The notes under the pieces were generated by a model. The model saw only the letters and a list, made by a program, of their open reading frames with translations. It was not told the DNA's origin and ran no database searches. Shown here piece by piece: positions 44,495 through 53,805 of a stretch of 64,000 nt of DNA (its first letter is position 1; every line of letters begins with the position of its first letter). The stretch is from positions 203,837 to 267,836 of the forward strand of contig UCEU01000016.1 in the NCBI GenBank assembly GCA_900471485.1, in the 5' to 3' direction. The position numbers and the translations under genes are program-made. This stretch comes from Hyphomicrobiales bacterium (GTDB taxonomy: Bacteria; Pseudomonadota; Alphaproteobacteria; Rhizobiales; Rhizobiaceae).

Positions 44495-44554
44495 GCCTGA
44501 TTTGGGCGCCAAAAATATAGCTTTCCCTGTCTCTGCCGGATAAACTCAGTGCCA

Positions 44555-45361
44555 ATGACAGCACCTCCCGAATATCACCTGTTTATAGACGACACCGGCA
44601 GCCGAGATCCCGACCATGAGCTTCCTCAACAGCGAAAGGACGGCATGGATTGCTTTGGCTTGGGCGGGTTCCTGATCAAGCAAGAAGATATCGGTGAGCT
44701 ACAGGTACGACACTCCGCATTCTGCGCTGAGCATGGGATCGACTACCCGCTGCACTCGCACAAAATTCGTGGCGGTCGCGGAGATTTTGGTTGGCTAAGA
44801 AATCCTGAGAAGGCGCGGCTTTTCTTTCCGGAACTCGACGCATTTATCCTCTCCCTGCCCGTGATTGGGATTGCAGCCGTCATCGATCGACCGGGATATG
44901 TCTTGCGGTATCGCGAGAAATATCAAGAACGACTGTGGCTGATGTGTAAAACCGCCTACTCGATCCTCATTGAGCGGGCGGCAAAGTTCGCGGATAGTCA
45001 AGGCCGGACCCTTCGGGTTTTCTTCGAGGCGAGCGGCAAACACGAAGACCGGGATCTGATGACCTATGCCAAGGCGCTCAAGGCCGACGGAATGCCATTC
45101 GCGGGCGACGGCGCAAATGCCTATGGCTCGCTTCCTCCAGAGGAATTCCGGCGGATCGTCAGAGGTGAACCCAAGCGCCGGACCAAGGAGGCGGCGATGA
45201 TGCAGGTCGCTGACCTGATGCTCTATCCGATGGCCAAGGGTGGATATGATCCCACCTATAAACCGTATGTCGATCTCATGAAGTCGGGCAAACTGATCGA
45301 CGCGCTCGTTCCAGAACAGGACCGGTCGAGCCTCGGAATCAAATACAGCTGCTTTAAATGA
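44555..45361 (+). CDS. DUF3800 domain protein
   Basis: 268 residues from MTAPPEYHLFIDDTGSRDPD. The FIDDTG start is the DUF3800 hallmark, with RNase H-like acidic positions; FEASGKHEDRDL and EAAMMQVADLMLYPMAKGG supply later ones. DUF3800 proteins are predicted nuclease-fold proteins found in mobile elements. It lies 60 bp after traH in the same direction and ends at a hairpin terminator, so it could be read with the tra operon. Confidence 0.85.
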   Translation: MTAPPEYHLFIDDTGSRDPDHELPQQRKDGMDCFGLGGFLIKQEDIGELQVRHSAFCAEHGIDYPLHSHKIRGGRGDFGWLRNPEKARLFFPELDAFILSLPVIGIAAVIDRPGYVLRYREKYQERLWLMCKTAYSILIERAAKFADSQGRTLRVFFEASGKHEDRDLMTYAKALKADGMPFAGDGANAYGSLPPEEFRRIVRGEPKRRTKEAAMMQVADLMLYPMAKGGYDPTYKPYVDLMKSGKLIDALVPEQDRSSLGIKYSCFK

Positions 45362-45364
45362 AAA

Positions 45365-45386
45365 AAGGTCCTTGCGGACCTTAATT
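45365..45386 (+). terminator. hairpin terminator after the DUF3800 gene
   Basis: AAGGTCC-ttgc-GGACCTT stem, A-rich before and TTAATT after, directly following the stop codon. Confidence 0.65.
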
Positions 45387-45533
45387 CGTTTCGGCCAGCG
45401 CCTAGCGCTGACCCCGGAGCGTTGCTCTACTGGAAAAGTAGTGCACGTAAAACTGTTTTGCAAGTTTGATTTGGGCGAGTCGTCAGATTTGGTGCGGACA
45501 CGCTCTGAAGCTCTAGCAGGGCGTTCGGTCCTA

Positions 45534-46529
45534 TCAATAGAGAAACCGTTTCAAACTCAGACCCGCATGCAGGATGTACGGCAGCCGTCCAAGGGAATAA
45601 TGGCCACAATTCAGCTTCAAGATCTGTGGTCGGCCACCGTCGTTCTTCAAGCTGGATAACAGGCTCTCCGAGATCGCTGGCATCACAACCTTGTCTCTTC
45701 TGGCCAAGACAATCTGGATATCGAGCTCCGGCCGTGCCAAACGACGCGTGTAGTTCTCGAGATTGAGTGGACCCCATGCTCTCCTGAGATCAGCCAGCTC
45801 GATCTCATGCTCCAGGCTGCTGCGGATAGTTCGAGTGGCGCGACCGGTCCAAACCATATCCGCAAGGCTCCCACCTGGCAGAAACAGCGAAGCCTTCGAA
45901 ACGCTCAGATCATGGGCCGCAATCAATCCTGCGACCCAAGATCCAAGGCTCATGCCCAGGACAGAGATTTCTTGGTAGCCTTCACCCTTCAGCCAGCAGA
46001 TGAGTTTTTTTCCATCACACACGGCCTGCTTCACCGCTTGGATCGTACGACCAAGGTTGGCGCTCAACATATAATCCGCGTGCAATGAGCCGGGCCGGCC
46101 ACGCTCGAGGTGATAAGGCATCGCGATCTCGACGACCGTGATCCCGCGCCGTGACAAAAAGCCGGCAATTTTCGCGTTTCGAGCCCGCGCATTCCAATGG
46201 TGAAAGATCACGAGTGCCTTGCGGAGGGATCCACTTCTAGTGATCTTCGCCCAGACGATATTATTCTCTGCGACATCGGTGGATATGTCCGAGGGGAATT
46301 TAACCCAATCCTCGTTCACCTCGAACCGATGATTGCCGCGATTTGGCTCATCGAAAAACCCAGGATCAATCGATGCTTCATCCGCGCGGTCACAGAATTC
46401 AGAAATGCTCTCGATCTTCTCACCGGGAAAGGCACGCCCGGCATCCAGAATGAAACGCGTCGCCTCCTTACCGTCTTCACCGCGTCGCGCGCGCTGTTCA
46501 TCCCACTGGTCAAGCCACCTAAGATACAA
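45534..46529 (-). CDS. alpha/beta hydrolase of the tra-trb interval
   Basis: 331 residues. The nucleophile elbow is GMSLGSWVAG (Ser in GxSxG). Upstream are an oxyanion strand ALVIFHHWNARARNAK and VVEIAMPYHLERGRPGS; a catalytic His is likely in LNCGHYSLG and an Asp in VLARRDKVVM. The N-terminal 100 residues are variable. It overlaps the membrane-protein gene by 11 bp, so the two form an operon between the tra and trb blocks. Its position recalls the conjugation genes rcgA/rcgR of Rhizobium pLPU83a, but I cannot confirm homology. Confidence 0.75.
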   Translation of the reverse strand: MYLRWLDQWDEQRARRGEDGKEATRFILDAGRAFPGEKIESISEFCDRADEASIDPGFFDEPNRGNHRFEVNEDWVKFPSDISTDVAENNIVWAKITRSGSLRKALVIFHHWNARARNAKIAGFLSRRGITVVEIAMPYHLERGRPGSLHADYMLSANLGRTIQAVKQAVCDGKKLICWLKGEGYQEISVLGMSLGSWVAGLIAAHDLSVSKASLFLPGGSLADMVWTGRATRTIRSSLEHEIELADLRRAWGPLNLENYTRRLARPELDIQIVLARRDKVVMPAISESLLSSLKNDGGRPQILKLNCGHYSLGRLPYILHAGLSLKRFLY

Positions 46530-48144
46530 TTTGCTTGCTTCCTACGTCATTGGAGCGCCGCCTGCCTGGGCCAGGTTCAATCAAGCTGAACACCGCGACG
46601 ACCACACCGATACCCAAAAGGATTGAGAATCCTACGAAAGCGTCGATCAGCAGGTATGCAGCAAACAGCAATGTCACGACCGCCGCCATCGTCCAGAGAG
46701 GTTGTTGAAATCGCCCAGCGATAGCTCGGATCGAGATTGAACCGTAGACAAAGACGACGATGGTCGAAAGGGCGACAAGTAGGCTGCTGTAGTGGGTAGG
46801 CATGCGATAGTGAAAACCATTGCTCGCAGCATCGCGGCCAGCCAGCACCGAAGAGAAATCCCCGCCCAACCAGTTGAGGATGTTTCCGGCGTTCGATGTC
46901 AGATAGGAACTCTGAGCCTTCATGCACAACGCGACGAGAAGGCCGAGGATTGTGCAACGGAATACACCGCGCATTAGTCTCAGGCACAGCTTGTGCACTT
47001 CGCCTCGGGACCCAGTTTGATGAAGGGCCGCCGCGTCCAGGCCAATTTTCTTGAGGTCGTGGATCATCGTGTAAAGCAAAATGAGCCCGGCAAAAAATAG
47101 ATAAAAGCACAGGCACATGTAGAGGTAAGCGAGCGCAGTGAACACGATCGCCAGCGGGACCGAAATGACCTCCGGGCGCACAGTTGCCAGCGTCCCCCAG
47201 CTTGTCGCGTAGTCTGCTCCGCCTTCCAGTAATGGGACGAGGCAAACGCCAATCCATTGGAAAACACCGGCGAACAACACGCAAATCAGGAAAACTGCCC
47301 AGTAGGACAAGGAGGACGCCTGCACCTGGCTAGCCCATCCATCGCCGCGGGTGCTCGTGTGGCTCCACGTCCATAGCTTCAGGCGTGCCTCTCCTTTCCA
47401 AAAGGCGAGCAGCTCGGCCACGATTGCGAAAAACAGCGGTAGGAGCACCATGAAAAGGATGGTCCAATTCGGCGCCCAGAGAAATCCAACCTCTTTCGCG
47501 ACATTGTCCGCGCGGAGATAAGCGGCGCTGTGAATCCCCAAGATATAGGAAAGGAATCCGAGAGCCGATGCGCCTGCAAACACCACGGCTGGCAAGTTCA
47601 GCGGCGAGCCGCCGCTAAAAAACGTCTCCGATCTTCGCGCTAAACTGAGGCGCGGTATCTTCCGAATGTCATCAGGTTCCGGATCGGTAGGGGGTGTAGG
47701 CTCGGCCGGTGATAACGTTTCGTGGTCAACTTCGAGATCAAGCGGCGGATTTGGATGTTCTGGCGCACGGCCATCTACCTTTTTCGCTTCCCGTCTCTTG
47801 GCCTGCAGTAGAGCTTGGGCCGCACTTAACTCTACCTGCCAAGCCGCCGTTGATTCCGGATCATCACATCCGAACACCCTCGCAAGCCAGCGGATATTCG
47901 CCGCGCTAACTCCCCTGTCGTTTTCCTGAAACCAAAGCTGAACAGTCCTCAGATCAACCCCAACGCGGTTCGCATCTATCTGTGAGATCGCCTCGGCAAG
48001 CAGCTCTGGTGTCCAAGGACCAGCTGGAAATCCGTCTTCACCGATTGCTCTGCCTGCGCCCGCCGCAGCCAGTTTCTTGAATAATTCCTTCCAGTCGCTA
48101 CCGTCTTTGGGCGGAGGCAGAAATAATTTCCCGTTCTGAAACAA
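46519..48144 (-). CDS. membrane protein with HTH-like N-terminus in the tra-trb interval
   Basis: 541 residues. The first 130 include LLAEAISQIDANRVGVDLRT and VSAANIRWLARVFGCDDPES, a helix-turn-helix-like arrangement of the XRE type. After a proline-rich linker come about eight to ten hydrophobic segments (for example FMVLLPLFFAIVAELLAFW). No transporter motif was recognised. A DNA-binding head joined to a membrane domain would suit a signal-sensing regulator of transfer. It heads an operon with the hydrolase and is divergent from traR across 272 bp. Confidence 0.65.
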   Translation of the reverse strand: MFQNGKLFLPPPKDGSDWKELFKKLAAAGAGRAIGEDGFPAGPWTPELLAEAISQIDANRVGVDLRTVQLWFQENDRGVSAANIRWLARVFGCDDPESTAAWQVELSAAQALLQAKRREAKKVDGRAPEHPNPPLDLEVDHETLSPAEPTPPTDPEPDDIRKIPRLSLARRSETFFSGGSPLNLPAVVFAGASALGFLSYILGIHSAAYLRADNVAKEVGFLWAPNWTILFMVLLPLFFAIVAELLAFWKGEARLKLWTWSHTSTRGDGWASQVQASSLSYWAVFLICVLFAGVFQWIGVCLVPLLEGGADYATSWGTLATVRPEVISVPLAIVFTALAYLYMCLCFYLFFAGLILLYTMIHDLKKIGLDAAALHQTGSRGEVHKLCLRLMRGVFRCTILGLLVALCMKAQSSYLTSNAGNILNWLGGDFSSVLAGRDAASNGFHYRMPTHYSSLLVALSTIVVFVYGSISIRAIAGRFQQPLWTMAAVVTLLFAAYLLIDAFVGFSILLGIGVVVAVFSLIEPGPGRRRSNDVGSKQIVS

Positions 48145-48416
48145 TCGATTACCAGTTCTGATTTCGTTTCGTTTCGCTGCACTTCATATTACATCGTGCC
48201 AAATCACTCAATCACCCTTTATCGAACTCAGGTTGGATAAATTTCGCATAAACGCATAGCGCGTGGTCGACATGCGCAAACAAATGAATCAACCTCAGGA
48301 CGAGTTGGCGCGCGGTGTCAACGTTAGTCGAAGGGTTGGGCAGGAGCGTCCAGGTTCTGCCGGTGTAGTCATGAAGCACGGCACCGGGGAACCAGCACTG
48401 AATGGAGGGGATTGAC

Positions 48417-49121
48417 ATGGACCAACTCGTCGCAGGGCTTTTGGAGATCGGTGCTGCCGCACATGATGACGCAACGCTGAAGACCGCTTTGGCCGATCTG
48501 GCAGAACAGTTCGAGTTTACGGGTTACGGCTACGCCAAGCGGCTCACAGGCGACTTTTACGTGATCTCAAACCTATCGCCTGATTGGCTGAAACGCAGCA
48601 GGAAATTCGATGGGGAGCGCCGGCATCCAATCATGAAGCGAGCCCAACAAATGCGTCGCGCCTTTGTTTGGTCGGCTACGGAGGGACAGGGGACGATGCC
48701 GGAGGAAGACAAAGTCTTCTATGAAACGGCATCGCAGTTCGGGATCCGGTCAGGCCTCACCCTCCCGATTGCAATTTCCAATGGCGGAATTTCAGTGCTC
48801 AGCTTCGTCTCGCCGAAAGAGGTTCTGCGAGGTTGGGAGGACGTCGATCCAATCGCCGCATCGTCTGCGGTTGGTCAGCTGCACGCCCGCATCGAACAGA
48901 TCAATGTAACGCCATCGATCCAGGAGCCGTTCTATCTATCGCCGAAGGAGGCGACGTACGCTCGGTGGCTTGCTCTAGGCAAAACCGTAGAAGACACAGC
49001 CAAAATTGAGGACGTCAAATACAATACCGTCCGAATCGCGCTCGCTGATGCCAGGCGCCGCTATGACCTCTGTAACAACACGCAGCTTGTGGCTTTGGCA
49101 ATCCGACGGGGCATGATCTGA
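48417..49121 (+). CDS. traR: TraR, LuxR-type transfer activator with altered ligand pocket
   Basis: 234 residues aligning without gaps, from M1 to at least residue 85, to Ti-plasmid TraR as I recall it. Residues 1-160 are the autoinducer domain and the end is a LuxR HTH (LSPKEATYARWLALGKTVED, VKYNTVRIALADARRRYDL). Trp57, Pro71 and Trp85 are kept, but the positions of Tyr53, Tyr61 and Asp70 hold Leu, Ser and His. Asp70 normally hydrogen-bonds the acyl-homoserine lactone amide. GGAGGGG precedes the ATG at 48417. It abuts traM tail to tail. Confidence 0.9.
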   Translation: MDQLVAGLLEIGAAAHDDATLKTALADLAEQFEFTGYGYAKRLTGDFYVISNLSPDWLKRSRKFDGERRHPIMKRAQQMRRAFVWSATEGQGTMPEEDKVFYETASQFGIRSGLTLPIAISNGGISVLSFVSPKEVLRGWEDVDPIAASSAVGQLHARIEQINVTPSIQEPFYLSPKEATYARWLALGKTVEDTAKIEDVKYNTVRIALADARRRYDLCNNTQLVALAIRRGMI

Positions 49122-49421
49122 TCAGACCTCCGGTGTCCGCCCCAGAATGTTGATAAGCGTTGTGAGTGCACACATCTGCGCGTGCATTTCGATTGTCGCT
49201 TCCAGATATGCTACATGCGCGTCGCTTGGGTGTTTATCGACCAGCAGACCATCGGGGTGGGCGATTCGGAACAGCCTCTCTGCACGGTCGACCAGGGTTC
49301 GGTGCTTCTTGATCGCATCGACCGTCAGCCCTTCGATCACGTGCTCGGACTCGTTCGAGAGCAATCCGACAATCGGCCGTAAGTCGATGTCCGACGTCAT
49401 GTCATTTCTCTCGTGATCCAT
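49122..49421 (-). CDS. traM: TraM antiactivator
   Basis: 99 residues. DLRPIVGLLS, LTVDAIKKHRTLVDRAERLF and LEATIEMHAQMCALTTLINI match Ti-plasmid TraM, which binds the TraR DNA-binding domain and blocks transfer. The start at 49421 gives the same N-terminal length as the Ti protein; a second Met lies seven codons later. Its stop directly touches the traR stop, so the two are convergent with no spacer. Confidence 0.9.
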   Translation of the reverse strand: MDHERNDMTSDIDLRPIVGLLSNESEHVIEGLTVDAIKKHRTLVDRAERLFRIAHPDGLLVDKHPSDAHVAYLEATIEMHAQMCALTTLINILGRTPEV

Positions 49422-49592
49422 AATTACTCAACCCCTCGCATGACCTGCGCCAACCGGATCGCTCGTGTGAGAATCGAGCAACATGTCGCGTACTGTCTTG
49501 GAAGTCATTTTAGCGATTGGCCGGTAACACTTCCACTGCAGTTTTGCAGCTTGCAGGATCAGGCGTTCCCAGTCGACGCGGGAGCCGGTGCC

Positions 49593-49805
49593 CTACGGAA
49601 CAGCTCGTTTGCTAAACGCTATTGTGATTGCCTGCTCTTGCTGCTCAGAGGTGAGATGCACCTCGTTGATCTCTGTGTCAGGACCGACAACCTCAAAGTC
49701 GGCGGGCGTTCGGTCTTCAAACATCCGGTAAACGTTCATTGCTGCCTCTACCGGACTATCGGCTTCGACGAGCAAGCTGCGTGAGGTCACTTTGTAAAAC
49801 GGCAT
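49593..49805 (-). CDS. small conserved protein (70 aa), paralog of the 24630 pseudogene
   Basis: MPFYKVTSRSLLVEADSPVE and a strand-rich remainder (ADFEVVGPDTEINEVHLTSE). GGGGGAAG precedes the ATG. It shares its start pattern (MPFYxVTxxSLxxEA) with the interrupted gene at 24630. Function unknown. Confidence 0.6.
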   Translation of the reverse strand: MPFYKVTSRSLLVEADSPVEAAMNVYRMFEDRTPADFEVVGPDTEINEVHLTSEQQEQAITIAFSKRAVP

Positions 49806-49927
49806 GCTCTTCCCCCGGATCGTTGCCGATACGTCTAGCATCCGGGGAGGCCGCATGGAACGGCCACCATCTTGAAGTCACCTCGGCCGGCTCCCAAATG
49901 ACCAGATAGCAAACACGGATCGGCACC

Positions 49928-50164
49928 ATGAGAGCGGAAGCTACATCCATCACGAAGACTTCGCTGGAAGCTCTGGCTGCGATTGCGAGGTTTCGGCACC
50001 AAAGGCGTCTGGGTCGAGTCTGGCTCATTGGTGACCGTCGGGTCGCAACCCGCACTATCGAAGCGCTCGAGCAGAAAGATCTTGTGCGAGAGGTCGCGTT
50101 CAACGGGACCCCGGCTTTGATCTTAACCGACGAAGCCAAGAACTTCCTCGCTGGAAAGCACTAG
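49928..50164 (+). CDS. small hypothetical protein with winged-helix-like layout (78 aa)
   Basis: MRAEATSITKTSLEALAAIA then RVATRTIEALEQKDLVREVA and a hairpin-like ALILTDEAKNFLAG. The helix-turn-helix then beta-wing order resembles a MarR/DUF-type winged helix, but no family match is certain. It stands alone between two opposite-strand genes. Confidence 0.45.
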   Translation: MRAEATSITKTSLEALAAIARFRHQRRLGRVWLIGDRRVATRTIEALEQKDLVREVAFNGTPALILTDEAKNFLAGKH

Positions 50165-50200
50165 CGGAACATGGGAGCTGCCAACGCGAGCCTGATCGGA

Positions 50201-50470
50201 TCAGCGACGCACTGATGGCTTACCAAAGAAGCGGTCGCGCTCTTCCATGACTTCGCGCCCCGCAGCATAGAGGTGCGCAATCGCCTCGCGAATGTCCGTG
50301 AGTGCCTTCACAGTCCGCTTTGAAATGTAGTCGCCGTCGGCTTCAACATTTGACTGCAGTGCATTCGCACAGTCTATCGAGAGCTTATCAACCTCTGGCG
50401 CGATAGCGTAGAGCTGTTGCATCACACGGTCGAGATCGACCTTCGCGCGCTCTGACATTCTATCAACCAT
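50201..50470 (-). CDS. small hypothetical helical protein downstream of trbI (89 aa)
   Basis: MVDRMSERAKVDLDRVMQQL and DIREAIAHLYAAGREVMEER predict a helical bundle. It begins 43 bp after the trbI stop in the same direction and could be the last gene of the trb transcript. No family recognised. Confidence 0.5.
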   Translation of the reverse strand: MVDRMSERAKVDLDRVMQQLYAIAPEVDKLSIDCANALQSNVEADGDYISKRTVKALTDIREAIAHLYAAGREVMEERDRFFGKPSVRR

Positions 50471-50512
50471 CGACTGCTCCTTGTCCTTATGAGCCCGGTA
50501 GCGTGTCAGACT

Positions 50513-51811
50513 TTAACTTCTGTAGTTTCCCGGGAAAATAATGTCTTGGTCAACGAGCACATTGAACCTGTACCCTGGCCTGATCTTGATCGTCGGCTGG
50601 ACATTGAGGTTTTTCGAGATTGTCTGTTCCGCGACCCTTCCAAAAGTCTCGGCAAAGTTCCGACGTGCCGCGTCTGAGGCTGTGTCCTGCGTTGCAAGAG
50701 TCGAGCTCTCAGGCATCGACATGTCTATCCCGGTCCCGATCAGCGCGACCAGCGCGGCCGACCCGAACGTCCTGATATAGTGGTTATCGACTTTGTCGTT
50801 GAAACCGCCGTAGCCCTCCGAGTCTGTCCCAGCCATGCCGCCGATTTGAAGGGTCGATCCATTTGGGAAGATGATGTCGGTCCAGACCACGAGAACGCGG
50901 TTCTGCCCGAATGACACCTTGCTGTCGTATCGGCCAAGAAGCTTCGTGCCTTGTGGCACCAGTGTGTAGTGGCCAGTTGCGCTGTCATAGACGTTCTGGC
51001 TGATTTGGGCCGTGATGCGGCCCGGCAAGTCGGAGTTGATGCCCGTGATTAGCGTGGAAGGTATCACCGATCCACGTTTGAGCTCGTAGGGTGATTGCTG
51101 TGGCACGACCTGATTGGGCAGGTAGCCGAGATCCTTGATATCAGCGTTGAAGAAATCTTCCTTTGACGCTTGTCCATTCTGATCGACTTGACCGGCCGCG
51201 CCCGCTCTCAACGCTGCGGCATAGAGATCTTGCGCGCCGCTCGACGCGGTGTTCGATTGACGCGCTCCAGCAGATTGAGCGACCGGCGATTGTGCCGAAA
51301 CATCTGACATGTCGACCTTCAGCGGCGAATCGAGGGCCGCCCCCCTCGCCTGCAGGCTTGCCATGCGCTGGCGCTGCTGTTCGCGGAAGATCTGTTCTCG
51401 CTGTTCGCGAAGCATCCTGGCATTCCACTCCTCGTCCGATTCCATACGGGACTTGCTCGGCTGCCGTGGTTCAACCTTTGGTTCCGCCTCTACCGGACGA
51501 GCGGCTTCCTGCTGCTGCTGAACAGGGGTTCGCTGAAACACCGGCTGCTGTTCCTCCCGGTCACCGATAATGCCATCTTTGACACCCCGCTTCAGCTGAT
51601 CGGCGAAAGTCGAAGCGGGCGTTCCGGAACCGCCATCGTTCGGATCGTGCTGGCCAAACCTCAGCCCACGTGAGGAAAGGCCGTAGACCAGAACGGCTAG
51701 GAACAGAACCAGGATCCCGATACCGACAAATAGAGGCACGCGGTTGAGGCGCTTCATCCCTTTGTCGTCAGCCGATTGATTTGACGTTCCCAGTTGCAGC
51801 GATTGGACCAT
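50513..51811 (-). CDS. trbI: TrbI (VirB10-like) mating-pair formation protein
   Basis: 432 residues. Short cytoplasmic N-terminus, one membrane segment (VPLFVGIGILVLFLAVLVYG), a proline/glutamine-rich periplasmic linker, and the VirB10 beta-barrel domain with LITGINSDLPGRITAQISQN and a conserved TLQIGGMAGTDSEGYGG. It spans both membranes and links ATP use to outer-membrane channel opening. Last recognised gene of the trb operon. Confidence 0.93.
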   Translation of the reverse strand: MVQSLQLGTSNQSADDKGMKRLNRVPLFVGIGILVLFLAVLVYGLSSRGLRFGQHDPNDGGSGTPASTFADQLKRGVKDGIIGDREEQQPVFQRTPVQQQQEAARPVEAEPKVEPRQPSKSRMESDEEWNARMLREQREQIFREQQRQRMASLQARGAALDSPLKVDMSDVSAQSPVAQSAGARQSNTASSGAQDLYAAALRAGAAGQVDQNGQASKEDFFNADIKDLGYLPNQVVPQQSPYELKRGSVIPSTLITGINSDLPGRITAQISQNVYDSATGHYTLVPQGTKLLGRYDSKVSFGQNRVLVVWTDIIFPNGSTLQIGGMAGTDSEGYGGFNDKVDNHYIRTFGSAALVALIGTGIDMSMPESSTLATQDTASDAARRNFAETFGRVAEQTISKNLNVQPTIKIRPGYRFNVLVDQDIIFPGNYRS

Positions 51812-51826
51812 GATCGTCTCCGCCTG

Positions 51827-52273
51827 TCAGTTTCGCTTCATGAGGGAAAGAGGGCTTGCCGGCGTCGCAATACCATTGCTGACTGAATATGCCCGGCCGA
51901 GCGACATGGTGTCCGTCGACAGGCGCGCGAGGACCTGCCCGTCTACCGCAGCAATCGAATAGGCCAGCTCTACCGGCTTGATTGAATCCTTCGCGCCCGC
52001 GTTGTTGTCATCCGTAACGACTGCGAAGCCCCAACCCTTCAACGCCGCCTCGAGCGCAACGGAGTATTCAGACGTGTCCTTGTGCAGTTTGATGGGAGTG
52101 GTCGTCGATCCGGCTTGCTCGGCGAACCGTCCTGCCATGTCGCCGGCAATAGCGCCAGCGGCAGGCCCGGTGATTTCGGCGGGTGCAGCAGTCGTGGAGA
52201 GCCCGTCTGTCGCAATTTGGCATCCAGATAGGCCGAGCACGATTGCAATCGGAATGAGGCGATGAAGCTGCAT
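51827..52273 (-). CDS. trbH: TrbH lipoprotein
   Basis: 148 residues with a lipobox LGLSGC at the N-terminus, so it is probably anchored to the outer membrane, like VirB7. PAAGAIAGDMAGRFAEQAGS and PIKLHKDTSEYSVALEAALK match Ti-type TrbH. Position between trbG and trbI is standard. Confidence 0.88.
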   Translation of the reverse strand: MQLHRLIPIAIVLGLSGCQIATDGLSTTAAPAEITGPAAGAIAGDMAGRFAEQAGSTTTPIKLHKDTSEYSVALEAALKGWGFAVVTDDNNAGAKDSIKPVELAYSIAAVDGQVLARLSTDTMSLGRAYSVSNGIATPASPLSLMKRN

Positions 52274-52276
52274 GAA

Positions 52277-53107
52277 TTACCCTCCCCGCCGGATCGTGAT
52301 CTTCTGCTGTTTCCAACCGACCCCTGATATCAGGATCGCCTTGTCGATATTGTAGTCGACGATCATCATGTCGTTCTTCATCCGGTAATTGACGATGCGG
52401 TTCTGGCCGCCCGAGACGACGAACAGGACCGGCGCATCTTGACCGGAGATTGCGCGGGGGAACTGGATGTAGGTCTTCTGCCCATCGGAATAGACGCGCT
52501 TGGGGCGCCATGGAGCGCTCCCGCTCAAGACATAGGAGAAGGCCAGCTGTTCGGGAGCGACACCTCCCTCCGGTCCCGTCATGGCCTGGATGCGGGCGTT
52601 GATGTCGGAGAGCTTTGTGGCGACATCCTCGGGATACTCGAACCCGACTCGGGCCATGTACTGCGAGGGGTGCGATTTCAGCTGGACATGATACGTGCGT
52701 CGTGACGTCGTCACCACCATTGAGGTGACAAGCCCCGGCTCGGACGGCTTGACGATCAGGTGGATCGCCTGACCACCGGCGGCGCCAGAGGTTGCCGGTT
52801 CGACCTTCCACCGAACAGTATCGCCGACCAGCACGTCGCGGACGATTTCGCCGCCCTGCAGCTCGATATCGCAGACCTGCAAAGGCGAGCAGACGACAGA
52901 CGGCTGCGTCTCACCGAAGAGAAAGATCACCTTACCGTCCGGTCCACGTGTCACCAGTCCGGCCTGTCCCCGCCATTTACCGGAAAGGTTCGTCCCCTTC
53001 ACCTCATTGCCCGTTAGACTTTGAGCAATAGCCGTCGTCGAGACCGCGGCTAATAAGGCAAGCGCCAGCATGCAGCCAAGAGCGGCGTGTTTGTGTTTGA
53101 TCCTCAT
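52277..53107 (-). CDS. trbG: TrbG (VirB9-like) outer-membrane core protein
   Basis: 276 residues with a signal peptide ([20 protein letters not shown]). Family motifs include [13 protein letters not shown] and, near the end, [15 protein letters not shown], typical of the VirB9/TrbG/CagX C-terminal domain. It forms the outer-membrane core complex with TrbH and TrbI. Confidence 0.92.
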   Translation of the reverse strand: MRIKHKHAALGCMLALALLAAVSTTAIAQSLTGNEVKGTNLSGKWRGQAGLVTRGPDGKVIFLFGETQPSVVCSPLQVCDIELQGGEIVRDVLVGDTVRWKVEPATSGAAGGQAIHLIVKPSEPGLVTSMVVTTSRRTYHVQLKSHPSQYMARVGFEYPEDVATKLSDINARIQAMTGPEGGVAPEQLAFSYVLSGSAPWRPKRVYSDGQKTYIQFPRAISGQDAPVLFVVSGGQNRIVNYRMKNDMMIVDYNIDKAILISGVGWKQQKITIRRGG

Positions 53108-53121
53108 TGCAGATCCTGCCC

Positions 53122-53784
53122 TTAAAGTTGCGCGGTCCAGTCGAAATCGGTCACATAGACGCCGATCGGATTGAGCCGGATTGTTGCTTCATCTTGTGGT
53201 GACGTGATCGACACGGTCGCGATCCCTCGAAAGCGACGGGTTGCGACCTCCTTGCCTTTGCGATCACGCTCGTACTCGGTCCAGTCGATCTGATAGGTCT
53301 GGTTCGAAAGCGCGACGATGTTGTTCACCTCGATCGCTACTGTCGCGTTGACTGCTTTTTCGAACGGCGAGTTGCCTCGAAACCAAGCGTTGACCTTTTG
53401 CGTCGAAGCGTCACTCGTTCGCAGCAGGGCATAGGTGCGGTCGATATATTGCTTTTGGACCACCGCATCCGGCGTGATCGAACGGAAGCTGGTCACAAAA
53501 TTCCCAAGGGTCGCGCGAACGACCCGCGTGTCGGCGTATTCGATCTGCTGCGGGAAGCCGCCGGAAACCGTGTTCCCAAGTTTGTCGACCTCGACGATGT
53601 AAGGGACGAGCTTGACCTGCGTGCTGAGATAGAGCGCGTAGCTGACGCCGATAACGGCCAATCCCAGGCTCAGGATGCCAACGGCCCGCCAGGCGGAGGC
53701 CGCCTTGACGTAGGAGCCGTAACGTTCTGACCATTCCTGCCTTGCGGCAAGATACGGGTTCTCAGGTGCGGGATGCCCTGCCAT
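53122..53784 (-). CDS. trbF: TrbF (VirB8-like) inner-membrane protein
   Basis: 220 residues. One membrane segment near residues 35-55 ([20 protein letters not shown]) then the VirB8 NTF2-like periplasmic domain ([31 protein letters not shown]). It is an assembly factor of the secretion channel. Confidence 0.92.
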   Translation of the reverse strand: MAGHPAPENPYLAARQEWSERYGSYVKAASAWRAVGILSLGLAVIGVSYALYLSTQVKLVPYIVEVDKLGNTVSGGFPQQIEYADTRVVRATLGNFVTSFRSITPDAVVQKQYIDRTYALLRTSDASTQKVNAWFRGNSPFEKAVNATVAIEVNNIVALSNQTYQIDWTEYERDRKGKEVATRRFRGIATVSITSPQDEATIRLNPIGVYVTDFDWTAQL

Positions 53785-53805
53785 GTGTGTGATCCTGTCC
53801 GTGAA

